The notes beneath the pieces were generated by a model. The model did not search any database. It saw only the letters and a program-made list of their open reading frames with translations, and was not told the DNA's origin. 64,000 nt of DNA from Actinomadura sp. DC4 (GTDB lineage Bacteria > Actinomycetota > Actinomycetes > Streptosporangiales > Streptosporangiaceae): the NCBI RefSeq assembly GCF_030406325.1, contig NZ_JAUEQY010000040.1, positions 1-64,000 on the forward strand, written 5' to 3'. Positions within the stretch are counted from its first letter, which is position 1, and every line of letters begins with the position of its first letter. Below, piece after piece: positions 1-8,514 of the stretch. A program made the translations under genes and the position numbers.

Positions 1-127
1 GGACATCCGCGACTGGATCGCGGCCTGGAACACCGACCCCAGGCCCTACGTATGGACCAAGACCGCTGATGAGATCCTCGAACGCCTCGCCGGATATCTG
101 AACAGAATTCCCAACTCAGGACACTAG
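1..127 (+). CDS. IS630-family transposase, C-terminal fragment (5' end outside window)
   Basis: The open frame from base 2 encodes the last 41 residues of a protein and stops with TAG at 125-127. The tail carries the W-N-x-x-P-R-P-[YF]-x-W-T-K-T-x-[DE]-x-I-L pattern typical of the C-terminus of IS630/Tc1-like DDE transposases from actinomycetes. The catalytic DDE residues would lie upstream, outside the window, so activity cannot be judged. No obvious terminal inverted repeat is recognisable in the 120 bases that follow. It marks an insertion element, or a remnant of one, next to ctaD. Confidence 0.75.
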   Translation, partial: DIRDWIAAWNTDPRPYVWTKTADEILERLAGYLNRIPNSGH

Positions 128-257
128 GAGGTCCGGCGCGTTCCGGGCACCGGCCGATCGGCTACCGGCCGTCGACTTCGGTCGATCATGAGGGGTTGTC
201 CCGGGGCGTGGAGGGAACGGGTTGGATGGCGATGCCTGACGGCACTTGGAGTCCGTC

Positions 258-1916
258 ATGGTGCTCATGGGTCGTACCCCGCCGACCGTCCCGGCACAGC
301 CCCGGCGCTCCAAGGGGCAGGTCATCGTCTCGGTGGTGACCTCCACCGATCACAAAGTGATCGGCTATCTCTACCTGACGACCTCGTTCGCGTTCTTCCT
401 CGTCGCGGGCCTGCTCGCCATGATCATGCGGGCGGAGCTGGCCAAACCGCATCTGCAGTTCGTCTCGGCCCAGGACTACAACGCGCTGTTCACGCTGCAC
501 GGCACACTGATGCTGCTGCTGTTCGCGACGCCGCTCTTCGCCGGTTTCGCCAACGTGATCATGCCGCTCCAGATCGGCGCGCCCGACGTGGCCTTCCCGC
601 GGCTGAACGCGCTCAGCTACTGGCTGTTCCTGTTCGGCGGGCTGATGGTGGTCTCGTCGTTCTTCGTGCCCACGGGGGCGGCGGCCTTCGGCTGGACCGC
701 GTACAGCCCGCTCAGCAGCGAGGCCAGGACACCCGGCATGGGCGGGGACCTGTGGACGATGGGACTCGTGCTGTCCGGCCTCGGCACGATCCTGACCTCG
801 GTCAACTTCGTCACGACCATCATCACCATGCGCGCGCCGGGGATGACGATGTTCCGGATGCCGATCTTCACGTGGAACGTCCTGTTCACCAGCATCCTCG
901 CGCTGATGGCGTTCCCGGTCCTGGCGGCGGCGCTCATGGTGCTGGAGGCCGACCGCAAGCTCGGCGCCCATGTCTTCGACGCCAAGAACGGCGGGCCGAT
1001 GACCTGGCAGCACCTCTTCTGGTTCTTCGGCCATCCGGAGGTCTACATCATCGCGCTCCCGTTCTTCGGGATCGTGACCGAGGTGATCCCGGTTTTCAGC
1101 CGCAAACCGGTGTTCGGCTACGTCGGCATGGTCGGCGCGACCATCTCGATCACCGGCCTGTCGATGACGGTCTGGGCGCACCACATGTACGCCACGGGCC
1201 AGGTGCTCCTGCCGTTCTTCTCCTTCATGACCTACCTGATCGCCATTCCCACCGGCGTGAAGTTCTTCAACTGGGTCGGGACGATGTGGCGCGGGCACCT
1301 GACCTTCGAGTCACCGATGCTGTGGGCCATCGGCTTCCTCGTGACGTTCCTGCTCGGCGGGCTGACCGGCGTCATCCTCGCCTCGCCGCCGCTGGACTTC
1401 CACGTCACCGACAGCTACTTCGTGGTGGCGCACTTCCACTACGTCGTCTTCGGCACCGTGGTCTTCGCGATGTTCTCCGGCTTCTACTTCTGGTGGCCGA
1501 AGATGACCGGGAAGATGCTGAACGACCGGCTCGGCAAGGTCCACTTCTGGATGCTGTTCGTCGGCTTCCACACGACGTTCCTCATCCAGCACTGGCTCGG
1601 GGCGGCCGGCATGCAGCGGCGGGTGCCCGACTACTTCTCCGCGTTCACGGCGATGAACGTCGTCTCCAGCGTGGGGGCGTTCCTGCTGGGCCTGTCCACG
1701 CTGGTGTTCCTCTGGAACGTGTACGTGACCGCGCGTACGGCGCCCAGGGTCGCGGTGGACGACCCGTGGGGCTACGGCAACTCCCTGGAGTGGGCGACCT
1801 CGTGCCCGCCGCCCCGCCACAACTTCACCGAGATCCCGCGCATCCGCTCCGAACGCCCGGCGTTCGACCTGCACTACCCCCATGCGGCCCTCCCGCGCGG
1901 CGACGACCAGCTGTAG
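258..1916 (+). CDS. ctaD: Cytochrome c oxidase subunit I (aa3-type)
   Basis: This is the catalytic membrane subunit of the aa3 terminal oxidase, which reduces O2 to water and pumps protons. It is 552 aa with about twelve membrane segments. Visible ligands are His81 (heme a), the HPEVY motif at 259-263 (CuB His and its cross-linked Tyr), the HH pair 308-309 (CuB), and His392/His394 in the HFHYV segment (heme a3 and heme a). ATG 258 is chosen because GGAG lies six bases upstream at 248-251; a TTG at 246 would overlap that site. No ctaC, ctaE or qcr gene is adjacent, so it is probably a second, stand-alone copy. It converges on a marR-like gene. Confidence 0.93.
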   Translation: MVLMGRTPPTVPAQPRRSKGQVIVSVVTSTDHKVIGYLYLTTSFAFFLVAGLLAMIMRAELAKPHLQFVSAQDYNALFTLHGTLMLLLFATPLFAGFANVIMPLQIGAPDVAFPRLNALSYWLFLFGGLMVVSSFFVPTGAAAFGWTAYSPLSSEARTPGMGGDLWTMGLVLSGLGTILTSVNFVTTIITMRAPGMTMFRMPIFTWNVLFTSILALMAFPVLAAALMVLEADRKLGAHVFDAKNGGPMTWQHLFWFFGHPEVYIIALPFFGIVTEVIPVFSRKPVFGYVGMVGATISITGLSMTVWAHHMYATGQVLLPFFSFMTYLIAIPTGVKFFNWVGTMWRGHLTFESPMLWAIGFLVTFLLGGLTGVILASPPLDFHVTDSYFVVAHFHYVVFGTVVFAMFSGFYFWWPKMTGKMLNDRLGKVHFWMLFVGFHTTFLIQHWLGAAGMQRRVPDYFSAFTAMNVVSSVGAFLLGLSTLVFLWNVYVTARTAPRVAVDDPWGYGNSLEWATSCPPPRHNFTEIPRIRSERPAFDLHYPHAALPRGDDQL

Positions 1917-1923
1917 ACCTCCG

Positions 1924-2385
1924 CTACTCGTCCTCCGGCGTGCCCGGGGGCGCGGGCAGGTCGGCCAGCGTGCTGAGGACGGGGGCCGCCGCGAGGAGGC
2001 GGCGGGCGTCGTCCTCGGGGATGGCCGACATCAAGGCGGCCAGGACCTCGGCCTCGCCGTACGTGAACGTCCGCAGGATCGCCCGGCCGGCCGGGGTGGC
2101 GGCGACGCGGGTCGCGCGGCCGTCGGTCGGGTCCGGCTCGCGGTCGACGAGGCCGGAGGTCCGCAGACCCGACACGGCGGTGGTCGCGGTCGGCTGGGAG
2201 CACGGGACCCGCCGCGCGAGTTCACCGACGCGCAGCGGGCCGTACTGGTTCAGCAGGGCAAGAATGATGAGCTGCGTGGGGTGCACCGCGCCGGTGTGCC
2301 CCGCCCGGCGGAGACGGCGCGTGAGGCGGTGCATGGCGATGACGACGTCCAGCGTCTCGTCGGCGCCCACCTCCCTCGCGGCCAT
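1924..2385 (-). CDS. MarR-family transcriptional regulator
   Basis: A 153-aa winged-helix DNA-binding protein of MarR type. The central part (about residues 30-95) has the expected layout: a dimerisation helix, then a recognition-helix region around SQPTATTAV, then the beta wing with D-x-x-D-x-R-A. It starts two bases after the stop codon of the asparagine synthetase gene upstream on the same strand, so the two are almost certainly co-transcribed. It may sense a ligand tied to that enzyme's product, but nothing in the sequence identifies the ligand. Its end lies only seven bases from the ctaD stop. Confidence 0.85.
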   Translation of the reverse strand: MAAREVGADETLDVVIAMHRLTRRLRRAGHTGAVHPTQLIILALLNQYGPLRVGELARRVPCSQPTATTAVSGLRTSGLVDREPDPTDGRATRVAATPAGRAILRTFTYGEAEVLAALMSAIPEDDARRLLAAAPVLSTLADLPAPPGTPEDE

Positions 2386-2387
2386 GC

Positions 2388-4223
2388 TCAGGATAGTTTC
2401 AGTGCCGGTTTGTACATGTCCAGCCAGAGAGCCAGGTCGAGCGTGCGCTCGAGACCGCGCCGGGACGCCTGCGTGATCTGGGGAGTGTCGACCGTGACCG
2501 CCCGGGCGAGCCAGTCCCGGTTCACGAGGTCGAAGACCGGGTGGCCCGGGTCGGACAGGTAGGCGCGGGCGTTGCTCTGCAGCTTCACCGCGTACCTCGG
2601 GTCCTGCGTGGACGGGTAGGGCGACTTGACCCGCTCCACCACCGACTGCGGGAGCACGTCCTTCGTCGCGCCGCGCAGCAGGGACTTCTCCCGGCCGTCG
2701 TAGGTCTTGAGCGACCAGGGCGCGTTGTAGACGTACTCCACCAGGCGGTGGTCGCAGAACGGCACGCGCACCTCGAGGCCGACCGCCATCGACGCGCGGT
2801 CCTTGCGGTCCAGCAGGATGCGGACGAAGTGCGTCAGGTGCAGGTAGCAGATCTTGCGCATGCGCCACTCGAAGTCGCTCTCGCCGTCGAGGCGCCGGAC
2901 GGCGGCGACGGACCGGTCGTACGCGCTCTGGACGTAGTCCGGCAGGTGCAGTGACTCGCTCAGGCCCGGCGTGAGGATGTCGTCGTCGTCGGCGAAGTGC
3001 CTGGCGAACCGCACCAGCCACGGGAACGTCGTGGCCCGCTGCGCCTCCGGGTCGAAGAACTGCTGGTATCCGCCGAAGACCTCGTCGGCCGACTCCCCCG
3101 ACAGCGCCACCGTCGAGTGCTCGCGGATGGCCTTGAACAGCAGGTAGAGCGAGGCGTCCATGTCGCCGAGCCCGATCGGGATGTCACGGGCACGGATGAC
3201 CCTGGAGCGCACCTCCGGGTCGGCGAGCTCGTCGGAGTCGAGCACGATGTCCTGGTGCTGTGTACGTGACCTCTCCGCGACGTCGTGCACGAACGGCGTG
3301 TCCGGCGTGCCGCGCAGGTCGTCGGGGACGAAGTTCTCGGTCTGGCCGACGAAGTCGACGGCGAAGCTGCGTACGCTCTCGCCCTTCTCGGCGAGCTGCC
3401 GGGCGGCGATGGCAGTCATCGCGGAGGAGTCGAGCCCGCCGGAGAGCAGCGTGCAGCGCGGCACGTCGGAGACGAGCTGCCGGCGCACGATGTCCTCGAG
3501 CAGGTCGCGTACGTGCGCGATCGAGGTGTCGCGGTCGTCGGTGTGCTCGCGGGTCTCCAGCGTCCAGTACGGCGTGGTGCGCAGACCGTTCGAGCCGACG
3601 GTGACGATCGTGCCGGGCTCGACCTCGCGCATGCCCTCCCACACCGCGTGACCGGGCGTCTTGACGAAGGCGAAGAGCTCGCGGATCCCGTCCAGGGTCA
3701 CGGTCCGTTCGGCCACCGGGTTGGCGAGGATCGCCTTGGGCTCAGAGCCGAAGAGCACGCCGTCGGCGGTCTCGTAGTAGTAGAAGGGCTTGATGCCCAT
3801 CCGGTCGCGGACCATGACGAGCCGGTCCTCGCGGGAGTCCCAGATCGCGAAGGCGTACATGCCGTTGAGCCGCTCGGCGAACGCGTCGCCCCACTCCAGG
3901 TACGCGTGGAGGACGACCTCGGTGTCGGAGTCGGTCGTGAAGCGGTGGCCGCCGAGCTCCTTACGCAGCTCGGTGAAGTTGTAGGTCTCTCCGGAGTACA
4001 CCAGGACGACCGGCCCGTCCGGCGTCTCGACGCTCATCGGCTGACGTCCGCCGGGCAGGTCGATGATCGCCAGCCGCCGGTGGCCGAGAGCCGCGTGTTC
4101 GGCCACCCAGGTGCCCCGGTCGTCCGGGCCACGGCAGGCCATCGTCTCGGTCATCGCGTCCACGGTCACCTGTTCCGCGCGCAGATCACGCCTGAACGAG
4201 ACCCATCCGGTGATTCCACACAT
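2388..4223 (-). CDS. asnB: Asparagine synthetase (glutamine-hydrolysing)
   Basis: Converts aspartate, glutamine and ATP to asparagine. The 611-aa protein has the class II glutamine amidotransferase domain at the N-terminus, with the catalytic Cys as residue 2 (M-C-G-I-T-G-W), and a C-terminal synthetase domain with the pyrophosphate loop SGGLDSS. The start ATG at 4223 is fixed by the need to expose Cys2 and by GGAGGT five bases upstream; the longer frame would bury the cysteine. A MarR-family gene follows two bases downstream. Some actinomycete AsnB homologues amidate natural products or cell-wall precursors, so the role in free asparagine supply is the default, not proven. Confidence 0.93.
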   Translation of the reverse strand: MCGITGWVSFRRDLRAEQVTVDAMTETMACRGPDDRGTWVAEHAALGHRRLAIIDLPGGRQPMSVETPDGPVVLVYSGETYNFTELRKELGGHRFTTDSDTEVVLHAYLEWGDAFAERLNGMYAFAIWDSREDRLVMVRDRMGIKPFYYYETADGVLFGSEPKAILANPVAERTVTLDGIRELFAFVKTPGHAVWEGMREVEPGTIVTVGSNGLRTTPYWTLETREHTDDRDTSIAHVRDLLEDIVRRQLVSDVPRCTLLSGGLDSSAMTAIAARQLAEKGESVRSFAVDFVGQTENFVPDDLRGTPDTPFVHDVAERSRTQHQDIVLDSDELADPEVRSRVIRARDIPIGLGDMDASLYLLFKAIREHSTVALSGESADEVFGGYQQFFDPEAQRATTFPWLVRFARHFADDDDILTPGLSESLHLPDYVQSAYDRSVAAVRRLDGESDFEWRMRKICYLHLTHFVRILLDRKDRASMAVGLEVRVPFCDHRLVEYVYNAPWSLKTYDGREKSLLRGATKDVLPQSVVERVKSPYPSTQDPRYAVKLQSNARAYLSDPGHPVFDLVNRDWLARAVTVDTPQITQASRRGLERTLDLALWLDMYKPALKLS

Positions 4224-4466
4224 GCGCACCTCCAACGTGCGTCGCCGAGTTGATCAGTACGTAGCTCTCCGGTCACGCACCGCCTAATTACATCGGTCGT
4301 CTATATAAATTTCATGTTACGCCGCGCTCACGGTCCGCTCCGGGGACGAGCCCCGGGCAATGACTCCACACGCCTGGTCACACGGCGGTTACCGGCATCG
4401 ATGTGAGACGCGCCACGTCACCGGCGATCATCGACGCGCGCCTCACCAACCCCGGCCATCACGCGT
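4224..4466. promoter_or_regulatory. asnB upstream region, AT-rich promoter candidate
   Basis: This 240-base gap between asnB and the desaturase terminator has no convincing gene. Bases 4283-4320 form an unusually AT-rich island for this genome, with TAATTA and TATATA stretches, suitable as a minus-strand promoter for asnB. No conserved operator was recognised. Confidence 0.35.
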
Positions 4467-4507
4467 ACGGGGATGGGCGGGCGGATCTCCGCCTGTCCCA
4501 TCCCCGT
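4467..4507 (-). terminator. Strong hairpin terminator after the desaturase gene
   Basis: Bases 4467-4477 (ACGGGGATGGG) pair perfectly with 4497-4507 (CCCATCCCCGT), and an inner stem GGCGG/CCGCC closes a four-base ATCT loop. It starts 18 bases beyond the desaturase stop codon. There is no U-tract, which is common for actinomycete terminators. Confidence 0.6.
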
Positions 4508-4524
4508 GGCCGGGCCGGCCGGTG

Positions 4525-5553
4525 TCAGCGGAGTGGCGCGCCGACCTCGTGGAGGTGGCGGAGGGCCTGGGCGTACGACTCGACCAGGCTCTCCTCGGCG
4601 TACGGCAGGCCGGCGAGCTCGCAGTACTGACGGATGATCGGCTGGGCGTGGCGCAGGTGCGGGCGCGGCATGCTCGGGAACAGGTGGTGCTCGATCTGGT
4701 AGTTCAGGCCGCCCAGGAACCAGTCCGTCACGCGCCCGCCGCGTACGTTGCGGGAGGTCAGGACCTGCTTGCGGAGGTGGTCCCACGGCTCGTCCGGGTC
4801 CGGGGACGGCATGCCCTTGTGGTTGGGGGCGAACGCGCAGCCGAGGTGGAGGCCGAGCAGGGCCTGGTGGACGAACACGAACAGGACCGCCAGGGCCGGT
4901 GACATCACGGTGAAGAGGAGCCCGAGGTACGCGCCGAGGTGCACGGCGAGCAGCACGGCCTCGATCCGGGCGCGGTGGCGCTTGCTCCGGTCCTTCCCGC
5001 GGAGGTCCCCGATCACCGAGCGGACGCTCGTCACCTTGAGGTTGATGCCCTCCAGGAGCAACAGCGGGACGAACAGCCGGCCCTGGTTGCGGGTCAGCCA
5101 GCCCACGAACCCTCCGCGCCGGTCCACGGCCTGTTCGGGGGTCCAGACGAGGACGCCGACGCCGACGTCCGGGTCCTTGTCGACGTGGTTCGGGTTGGCG
5201 TGGTGCCGGTTGTGCTTGTCGGTCCACCAGCCGTAGCTCAGCCCGAGCAGAAGGTCGCCGATGAGCATCCCGAGGAGGCGGTTCGCCCGCCGGGTGCCAG
5301 CGATCTGGCCGTGCCCGGCGTCGTGGCCGATGAAGTAGATCCGGGTGGTCAGCACGGCGGCGGGCAGGGCCAGCGCGAGCTGCCACCAGGAGTCGCCGGT
5401 CAACCCGACCGCGAGCCAGACGGCGGCGTAGAGCAGCACGTCGGTCCCGATCAGCCTCGCGTAGTAGCCGGACCGGCGGTCGAGCAGTCCCCGGTCCCGG
5501 ATCTGGCGGATCAAAGGTGGAAAGCCGATCCTGGTCAGGGTGCTCTCTGGCAT
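4525..5553 (-). CDS. Membrane fatty acid desaturase
   Basis: An integral-membrane di-iron desaturase of 342 aa that introduces double bonds into acyl chains. All three histidine boxes are present: HDAGH at 77-81, HNRHH at 114-118, and QIEHH at 286-290. The Gln-initial third box is the form seen in delta-6/front-end and linoleoyl-CoA-type desaturases, so regiospecificity may differ from a delta-9 enzyme; this is inference. Hydrophobic pairs flank the boxes. The ATG at 5553 has a GAGGA ribosome site about eight bases upstream. An inverted repeat sits in its promoter region and a strong hairpin follows its end. No cytochrome b5 domain is fused. Confidence 0.9.
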   Translation of the reverse strand: MPESTLTRIGFPPLIRQIRDRGLLDRRSGYYARLIGTDVLLYAAVWLAVGLTGDSWWQLALALPAAVLTTRIYFIGHDAGHGQIAGTRRANRLLGMLIGDLLLGLSYGWWTDKHNRHHANPNHVDKDPDVGVGVLVWTPEQAVDRRGGFVGWLTRNQGRLFVPLLLLEGINLKVTSVRSVIGDLRGKDRSKRHRARIEAVLLAVHLGAYLGLLFTVMSPALAVLFVFVHQALLGLHLGCAFAPNHKGMPSPDPDEPWDHLRKQVLTSRNVRGGRVTDWFLGGLNYQIEHHLFPSMPRPHLRHAQPIIRQYCELAGLPYAEESLVESYAQALRHLHEVGAPLR

Positions 5554-5593
5554 TGAGTATTCCTCATTTTTTCGCGGCGATGAACGGGCGCGA

Positions 5594-5618
5594 CCAAAGG
5601 TACGGAACTGTCCTTTGG
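5594..5618. promoter_or_regulatory. Inverted repeat in the desaturase promoter region
   Basis: Perfect arms CCAAAGG (5594-5600) and CCTTTGG (5612-5618) are separated by 11 bases, 41 bases upstream of the desaturase start, in an otherwise non-coding 170-base gap (5554-5725). Position and symmetry fit a repressor operator; the regulator is unknown. Confidence 0.45.
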
Positions 5619-5725
5619 ATCTGTCCAGAACGATAAAAATCGCGGCACCTGTTTTCGAGCCGGTCAGCCCCCCGAACGCCGGAGGCCGCCCCCACCGAGA
5701 ACGGTGGTGCCAGCACCACCCCCGG

Positions 5726-6265
5726 CTACGCCCCCGGAGGAAGGCCCGCCTGGTCCGGTACGGTCCTCGGCAGCTCGCGCAGCCAGGCCGCCAGGTCCTG
5801 CGGCCACCAGCGCCCCGACGCGAGCCGGCCGAGCTCCTGTGCGACGGCGGCGGACGAGGCGCGGGCGGGGACCACACGCGCGGGCGCCGCTCCCGCGAGC
5901 ACGCCGAGCCACCAGTGCCGCCGCGTGACCGGCAGGCCGTCCGGGTCGAGGACGACGTAGTAGTCGGGCAGCACCACCCGGTCCGAGCGCAGCGCGGCCA
6001 GCGCCGACTCGATCGCGACCTCCAGCCCGCCGACCGGCACCGTACCGTCGAACAGGCCGGTCCAGGCGTCGCCGACCGCGCCCAGCGGGTCCGCGTCGTG
6101 GACCACGTACGTCGCCACGGTCCGGTTGACGGCCTCGGCGACCTCGGCCGGCGAACGCTCGCCACGGGCGATCGCACGTACGTTGTGCAGGCCGTCCAGG
6201 CCGGAGACGACCGTGTCCGCCCGCTCCCCCGCCACCACGACCACCGTGCTGCTCAGCCGCCGCAT
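5726..6265 (-). CDS. Hypothetical protein, 179 aa
   Basis: An intact frame with strong third-position GC bias. The N-terminal half looks like an alpha/beta fold (repeated hydrophobic strands such as STVVVVAGE and TYVVHDADPLG), followed by a segment with VVLPDYYVVLDPDG and a Trp-rich stretch around HWWLGVL. No signal peptide, membrane helix or catalytic motif is obvious. It is transcribed divergently from the MFS transporter at 6377, with 111 bases between starts. The function is not recognised. The ATG at 6265 lacks a strong ribosome site, so the start is uncertain. Confidence 0.65.
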   Translation of the reverse strand: MRRLSSTVVVVAGERADTVVSGLDGLHNVRAIARGERSPAEVAEAVNRTVATYVVHDADPLGAVGDAWTGLFDGTVPVGGLEVAIESALAALRSDRVVLPDYYVVLDPDGLPVTRRHWWLGVLAGAAPARVVPARASSAAVAQELGRLASGRWWPQDLAAWLRELPRTVPDQAGLPPGA

Positions 6266-6333
6266 ACCCGCGAGTGTAGGCGCCTGAACGCGACGTCGCA
6301 CAAGGGTGCCCTGTGAGCTGCGTGTTAATGGGA

Positions 6334-6358
6334 TTATCATTAGTTTTGCTAATAATGA
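6334..6358. promoter_or_regulatory. AT-rich imperfect palindrome before the MFS gene
   Basis: ATTAG (6339-6343) and CTAAT (6349-6353) flank a five-base TTTTG centre, and the symmetry extends outward with two mismatches. It lies 20-45 bases before the GTG start and is strikingly AT-rich against the background. It may be an operator overlapping a -10 region; the controlling protein could be the MFS neighbour's regulator elsewhere. Confidence 0.4.
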
Positions 6359-6376
6359 CGTGCCCGGAGGAGCCCC

Positions 6377-7627
6377 GTGGCCCTGGTCAGCACCTGGCGA
6401 AGACGCACCTTCGACTCCCTCACGGACCGCAACTACCGCGTCTACTTCCTCGGCAGCGCCGTCTCCGTCAGCGGTACGTGGATGCAGCGCGTCGCGCAGG
6501 ACTGGCTCGTCCTCCAGCTGACCCACAGCGGTTTCGCGCTCGGCATCTCGAGCGCCCTGCAGTTCGCCCCCGTCCTCGTGCTCGGAGCGTGGGGCGGCGC
6601 CGTGGTCGACCGCGTCGACCGGCGCCGCATCCTCCTGGTCACCCAGTTCGCGTCCGCGGTGCTCGCCGGTGCGCTCGGCGTGGTGAGCGCGACCGGGCTG
6701 GCGACGATCGGGCTGGTGTACGCGCTGACGCTCGGGCTCGGCGTCGTCACGGTGTTCGACAGCCCGGCGCGCCAGACGTTCGTCGCCGAGATGGTCGGCA
6801 CCGACAAGATCATGAATGCCCAGTCGCTCTACAGCACCGTGAACAACTGCGGGCGGCTCGTCGGGCCCGCGTTCGCCGGCATCGTCATCGCCTGGCTGGG
6901 CGTCTCGGCGGCGTTCGGGCTCAACGCGCTGTCGTTCGTCGCGATGATCGTGGCGCTGGCGTCGGTGGACGTCGGCGGCCTGCGGCACGTACGGCCGATG
7001 GCGCGCGCCCCGCGCCAGGTCCGCGAGGGGCCGGCCTACCTGTGGAGCCACCGGGACCTGCGCGAGAGCCTGCTGCTCGTCGCCGTGGTCGGCGTCTTCG
7101 GGCAGAACTTCCGCGTGGTCCTTCCCCTGCTCGCCCAGGACACCTACCGGGGCGGCGCGCAGAGTTACGGGTACCTCACCGCCGCGCTCGGGCTCGGGGC
7201 GGTGATCGGCGCGCTGGGGAGCGCCACCCGCAGGCGCTCGTCCCTGCGCGGGCTGCTGCTCGCCTGTGTCGTCTTCGGCGTCGTGAACCTCGTCGCCGCG
7301 GTCATGCCGTCGTTCCCGCTCGCCCTCGTCGCGGTGGTCGGCGTCGGTGGCGCCAACCTCGTGTTCAACAACGTCGCGCGCTCGCTCATGATCATCCGCA
7401 GTGCCCCGGAGATGCGGGGCCGCGTGATGGCGCTCTTCAACATCGTCTACCTCGGCAGCACGCCGATCGGCGGGCCGATCGTCGGCTGGGCGTGCGGGGC
7501 GTGGGGCGCGCGCTCCGGCTTCGCGATCGCCGCGGTGTCGGCGATCGCGGCCGCCGCCGTCCTGCTCCTGGCCTCCCGCGGGAGCTCGACCCGGCGGCGC
7601 GACCGCGCCGCGCCGCCGGCGTCCTAA
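6377..7627 (+). CDS. MFS transporter (EntS/MFS_3-type exporter)
   Basis: A 416-aa, roughly twelve-helix major facilitator. The N-terminal SxxGTWMQRVAQDWLVLQLT segment and the D-R-V-D-R-R-R loop between helices 2 and 3 are typical of the MFS_3/enterobactin-exporter-like branch, usually annotated as drug or metabolite efflux. The second half repeats the pattern with a shorter loop. GTG 6377 is preceded by GGAGGAG at a good distance. Its stop overlaps the stop of the convergent phzF-like gene by two bases. The substrate cannot be read from the sequence. Confidence 0.88.
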   Translation: MALVSTWRRRTFDSLTDRNYRVYFLGSAVSVSGTWMQRVAQDWLVLQLTHSGFALGISSALQFAPVLVLGAWGGAVVDRVDRRRILLVTQFASAVLAGALGVVSATGLATIGLVYALTLGLGVVTVFDSPARQTFVAEMVGTDKIMNAQSLYSTVNNCGRLVGPAFAGIVIAWLGVSAAFGLNALSFVAMIVALASVDVGGLRHVRPMARAPRQVREGPAYLWSHRDLRESLLLVAVVGVFGQNFRVVLPLLAQDTYRGGAQSYGYLTAALGLGAVIGALGSATRRRSSLRGLLLACVVFGVVNLVAAVMPSFPLALVAVVGVGGANLVFNNVARSLMIIRSAPEMRGRVMALFNIVYLGSTPIGGPIVGWACGAWGARSGFAIAAVSAIAAAAVLLLASRGSSTRRRDRAAPPAS

Positions 7628-8475
7628 GGGAGCGGGGCCGCGGTCCCGCTCACCCCGATTCCGCTGTCGTCCCCCGCGGGTACGTCGACCAGAAGGAGGC
7701 TCGGGCGGCCCATGTCCCGCCCCTGGTGGATCGTGACCCGGGCCGGAGGCAGGACGAGCCCCAGAGATCTCAGGTACGCGCCGAAGGCCGCCGCGGCGGC
7801 GCCGGTGGCCGGGTCCTCGACGACGCCGCCCGGCGGGAACGGGTCGCGCGCGTGGAAGACGGTCTCGGCCTCCCGCCACACGAGGTGCACCGTCGTCCAG
7901 CCACGGCGCGCCATGAGGCCGCCGAGCGCCGCCAGATCGTAGTCGAGGTGGGCCAGGCGCGTACGGGAGGACGCGGCGAGCACGAGGTGGTCGTTGCCCG
8001 CGCTGGCGACGCGCGGCGGCAGCTTCGGATCGAGCTCCGCGGCGTCCCAGCGCAGGGCCGTCAGCGCCGCGCCGAGGTCGGCCTCCTCCACCTCGCGTAC
8101 GGCCGGGGCGACGCTCGTGAGGGTGGCCAGGATCCGGCCGCTCTCGGTCCGTGTCCCGACCCGGACCTCCCCGGCGGAGGTGGCGAGCCGGAGCTCTCCG
8201 GTGCCCTCCCGCTCGGCGAGCGCGACGGCGGTCGCGATCGTCGCGTGCCCGCAGAAGGCCACCTCGGCCAGGGGGCTGAAGTACCGGATGCGGAGGCGGC
8301 GCCCCTCACCGCCCGTCAGGAAGGCGGTCTCGGAGAAGCCGACCTCGGCGGCGATCTCCTGCATCCGGGTGGCGTCGAGCCCGCGCGCGTCGAGCACGAC
8401 GCCGGCCGGGTTGCCGCCCGCGCCGTCCACGTCGAAGGCGGTGTAGCGCAGAACAGAGGATGGTGTGCGGGTCAT
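7624..8475 (-). CDS. PhzF-family isomerase/epimerase-like protein
   Basis: A 283-aa protein of the diaminopimelate-epimerase fold. It has the PhzF signatures NPAGVV near residue 22, the catalytic Glu of G-F-S-E-T at 49, CGHATIA near 85, and D-P-A-T-G-A-A near the C-terminus. The family includes the phenazine isomerase PhzF, but most members have unknown substrates, and no other phenazine gene is present here. It is divergent from a degraded LysR-type gene with only 40 bases between them, which suggests that gene was once its regulator. ATG 8475 is the natural start. Confidence 0.88.
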   Translation of the reverse strand: MTRTPSSVLRYTAFDVDGAGGNPAGVVLDARGLDATRMQEIAAEVGFSETAFLTGGEGRRLRIRYFSPLAEVAFCGHATIATAVALAEREGTGELRLATSAGEVRVGTRTESGRILATLTSVAPAVREVEEADLGAALTALRWDAAELDPKLPPRVASAGNDHLVLAASSRTRLAHLDYDLAALGGLMARRGWTTVHLVWREAETVFHARDPFPPGGVVEDPATGAAAAAFGAYLRSLGLVLPPARVTIHQGRDMGRPSLLLVDVPAGDDSGIGVSGTAAPLP

Positions 8476-8514
8476 GCCCCGAGCCTGCCGCCTGGAATAG
8501 GATTTCGTCCAACG

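Noticed and set aside
186-1298. 370-residue minus-strand frame opposite ctaD
   Set aside because: It is rich in Arg/His/Glu with no fold and no bias of its own; it is the antisense shadow of the clear ctaD gene.
7624-8475. Phenazine biosynthesis cluster
   Set aside because: Only a PhzF-like protein is present; no phzA/B/D/E/G neighbours. The family has many members unrelated to phenazines.
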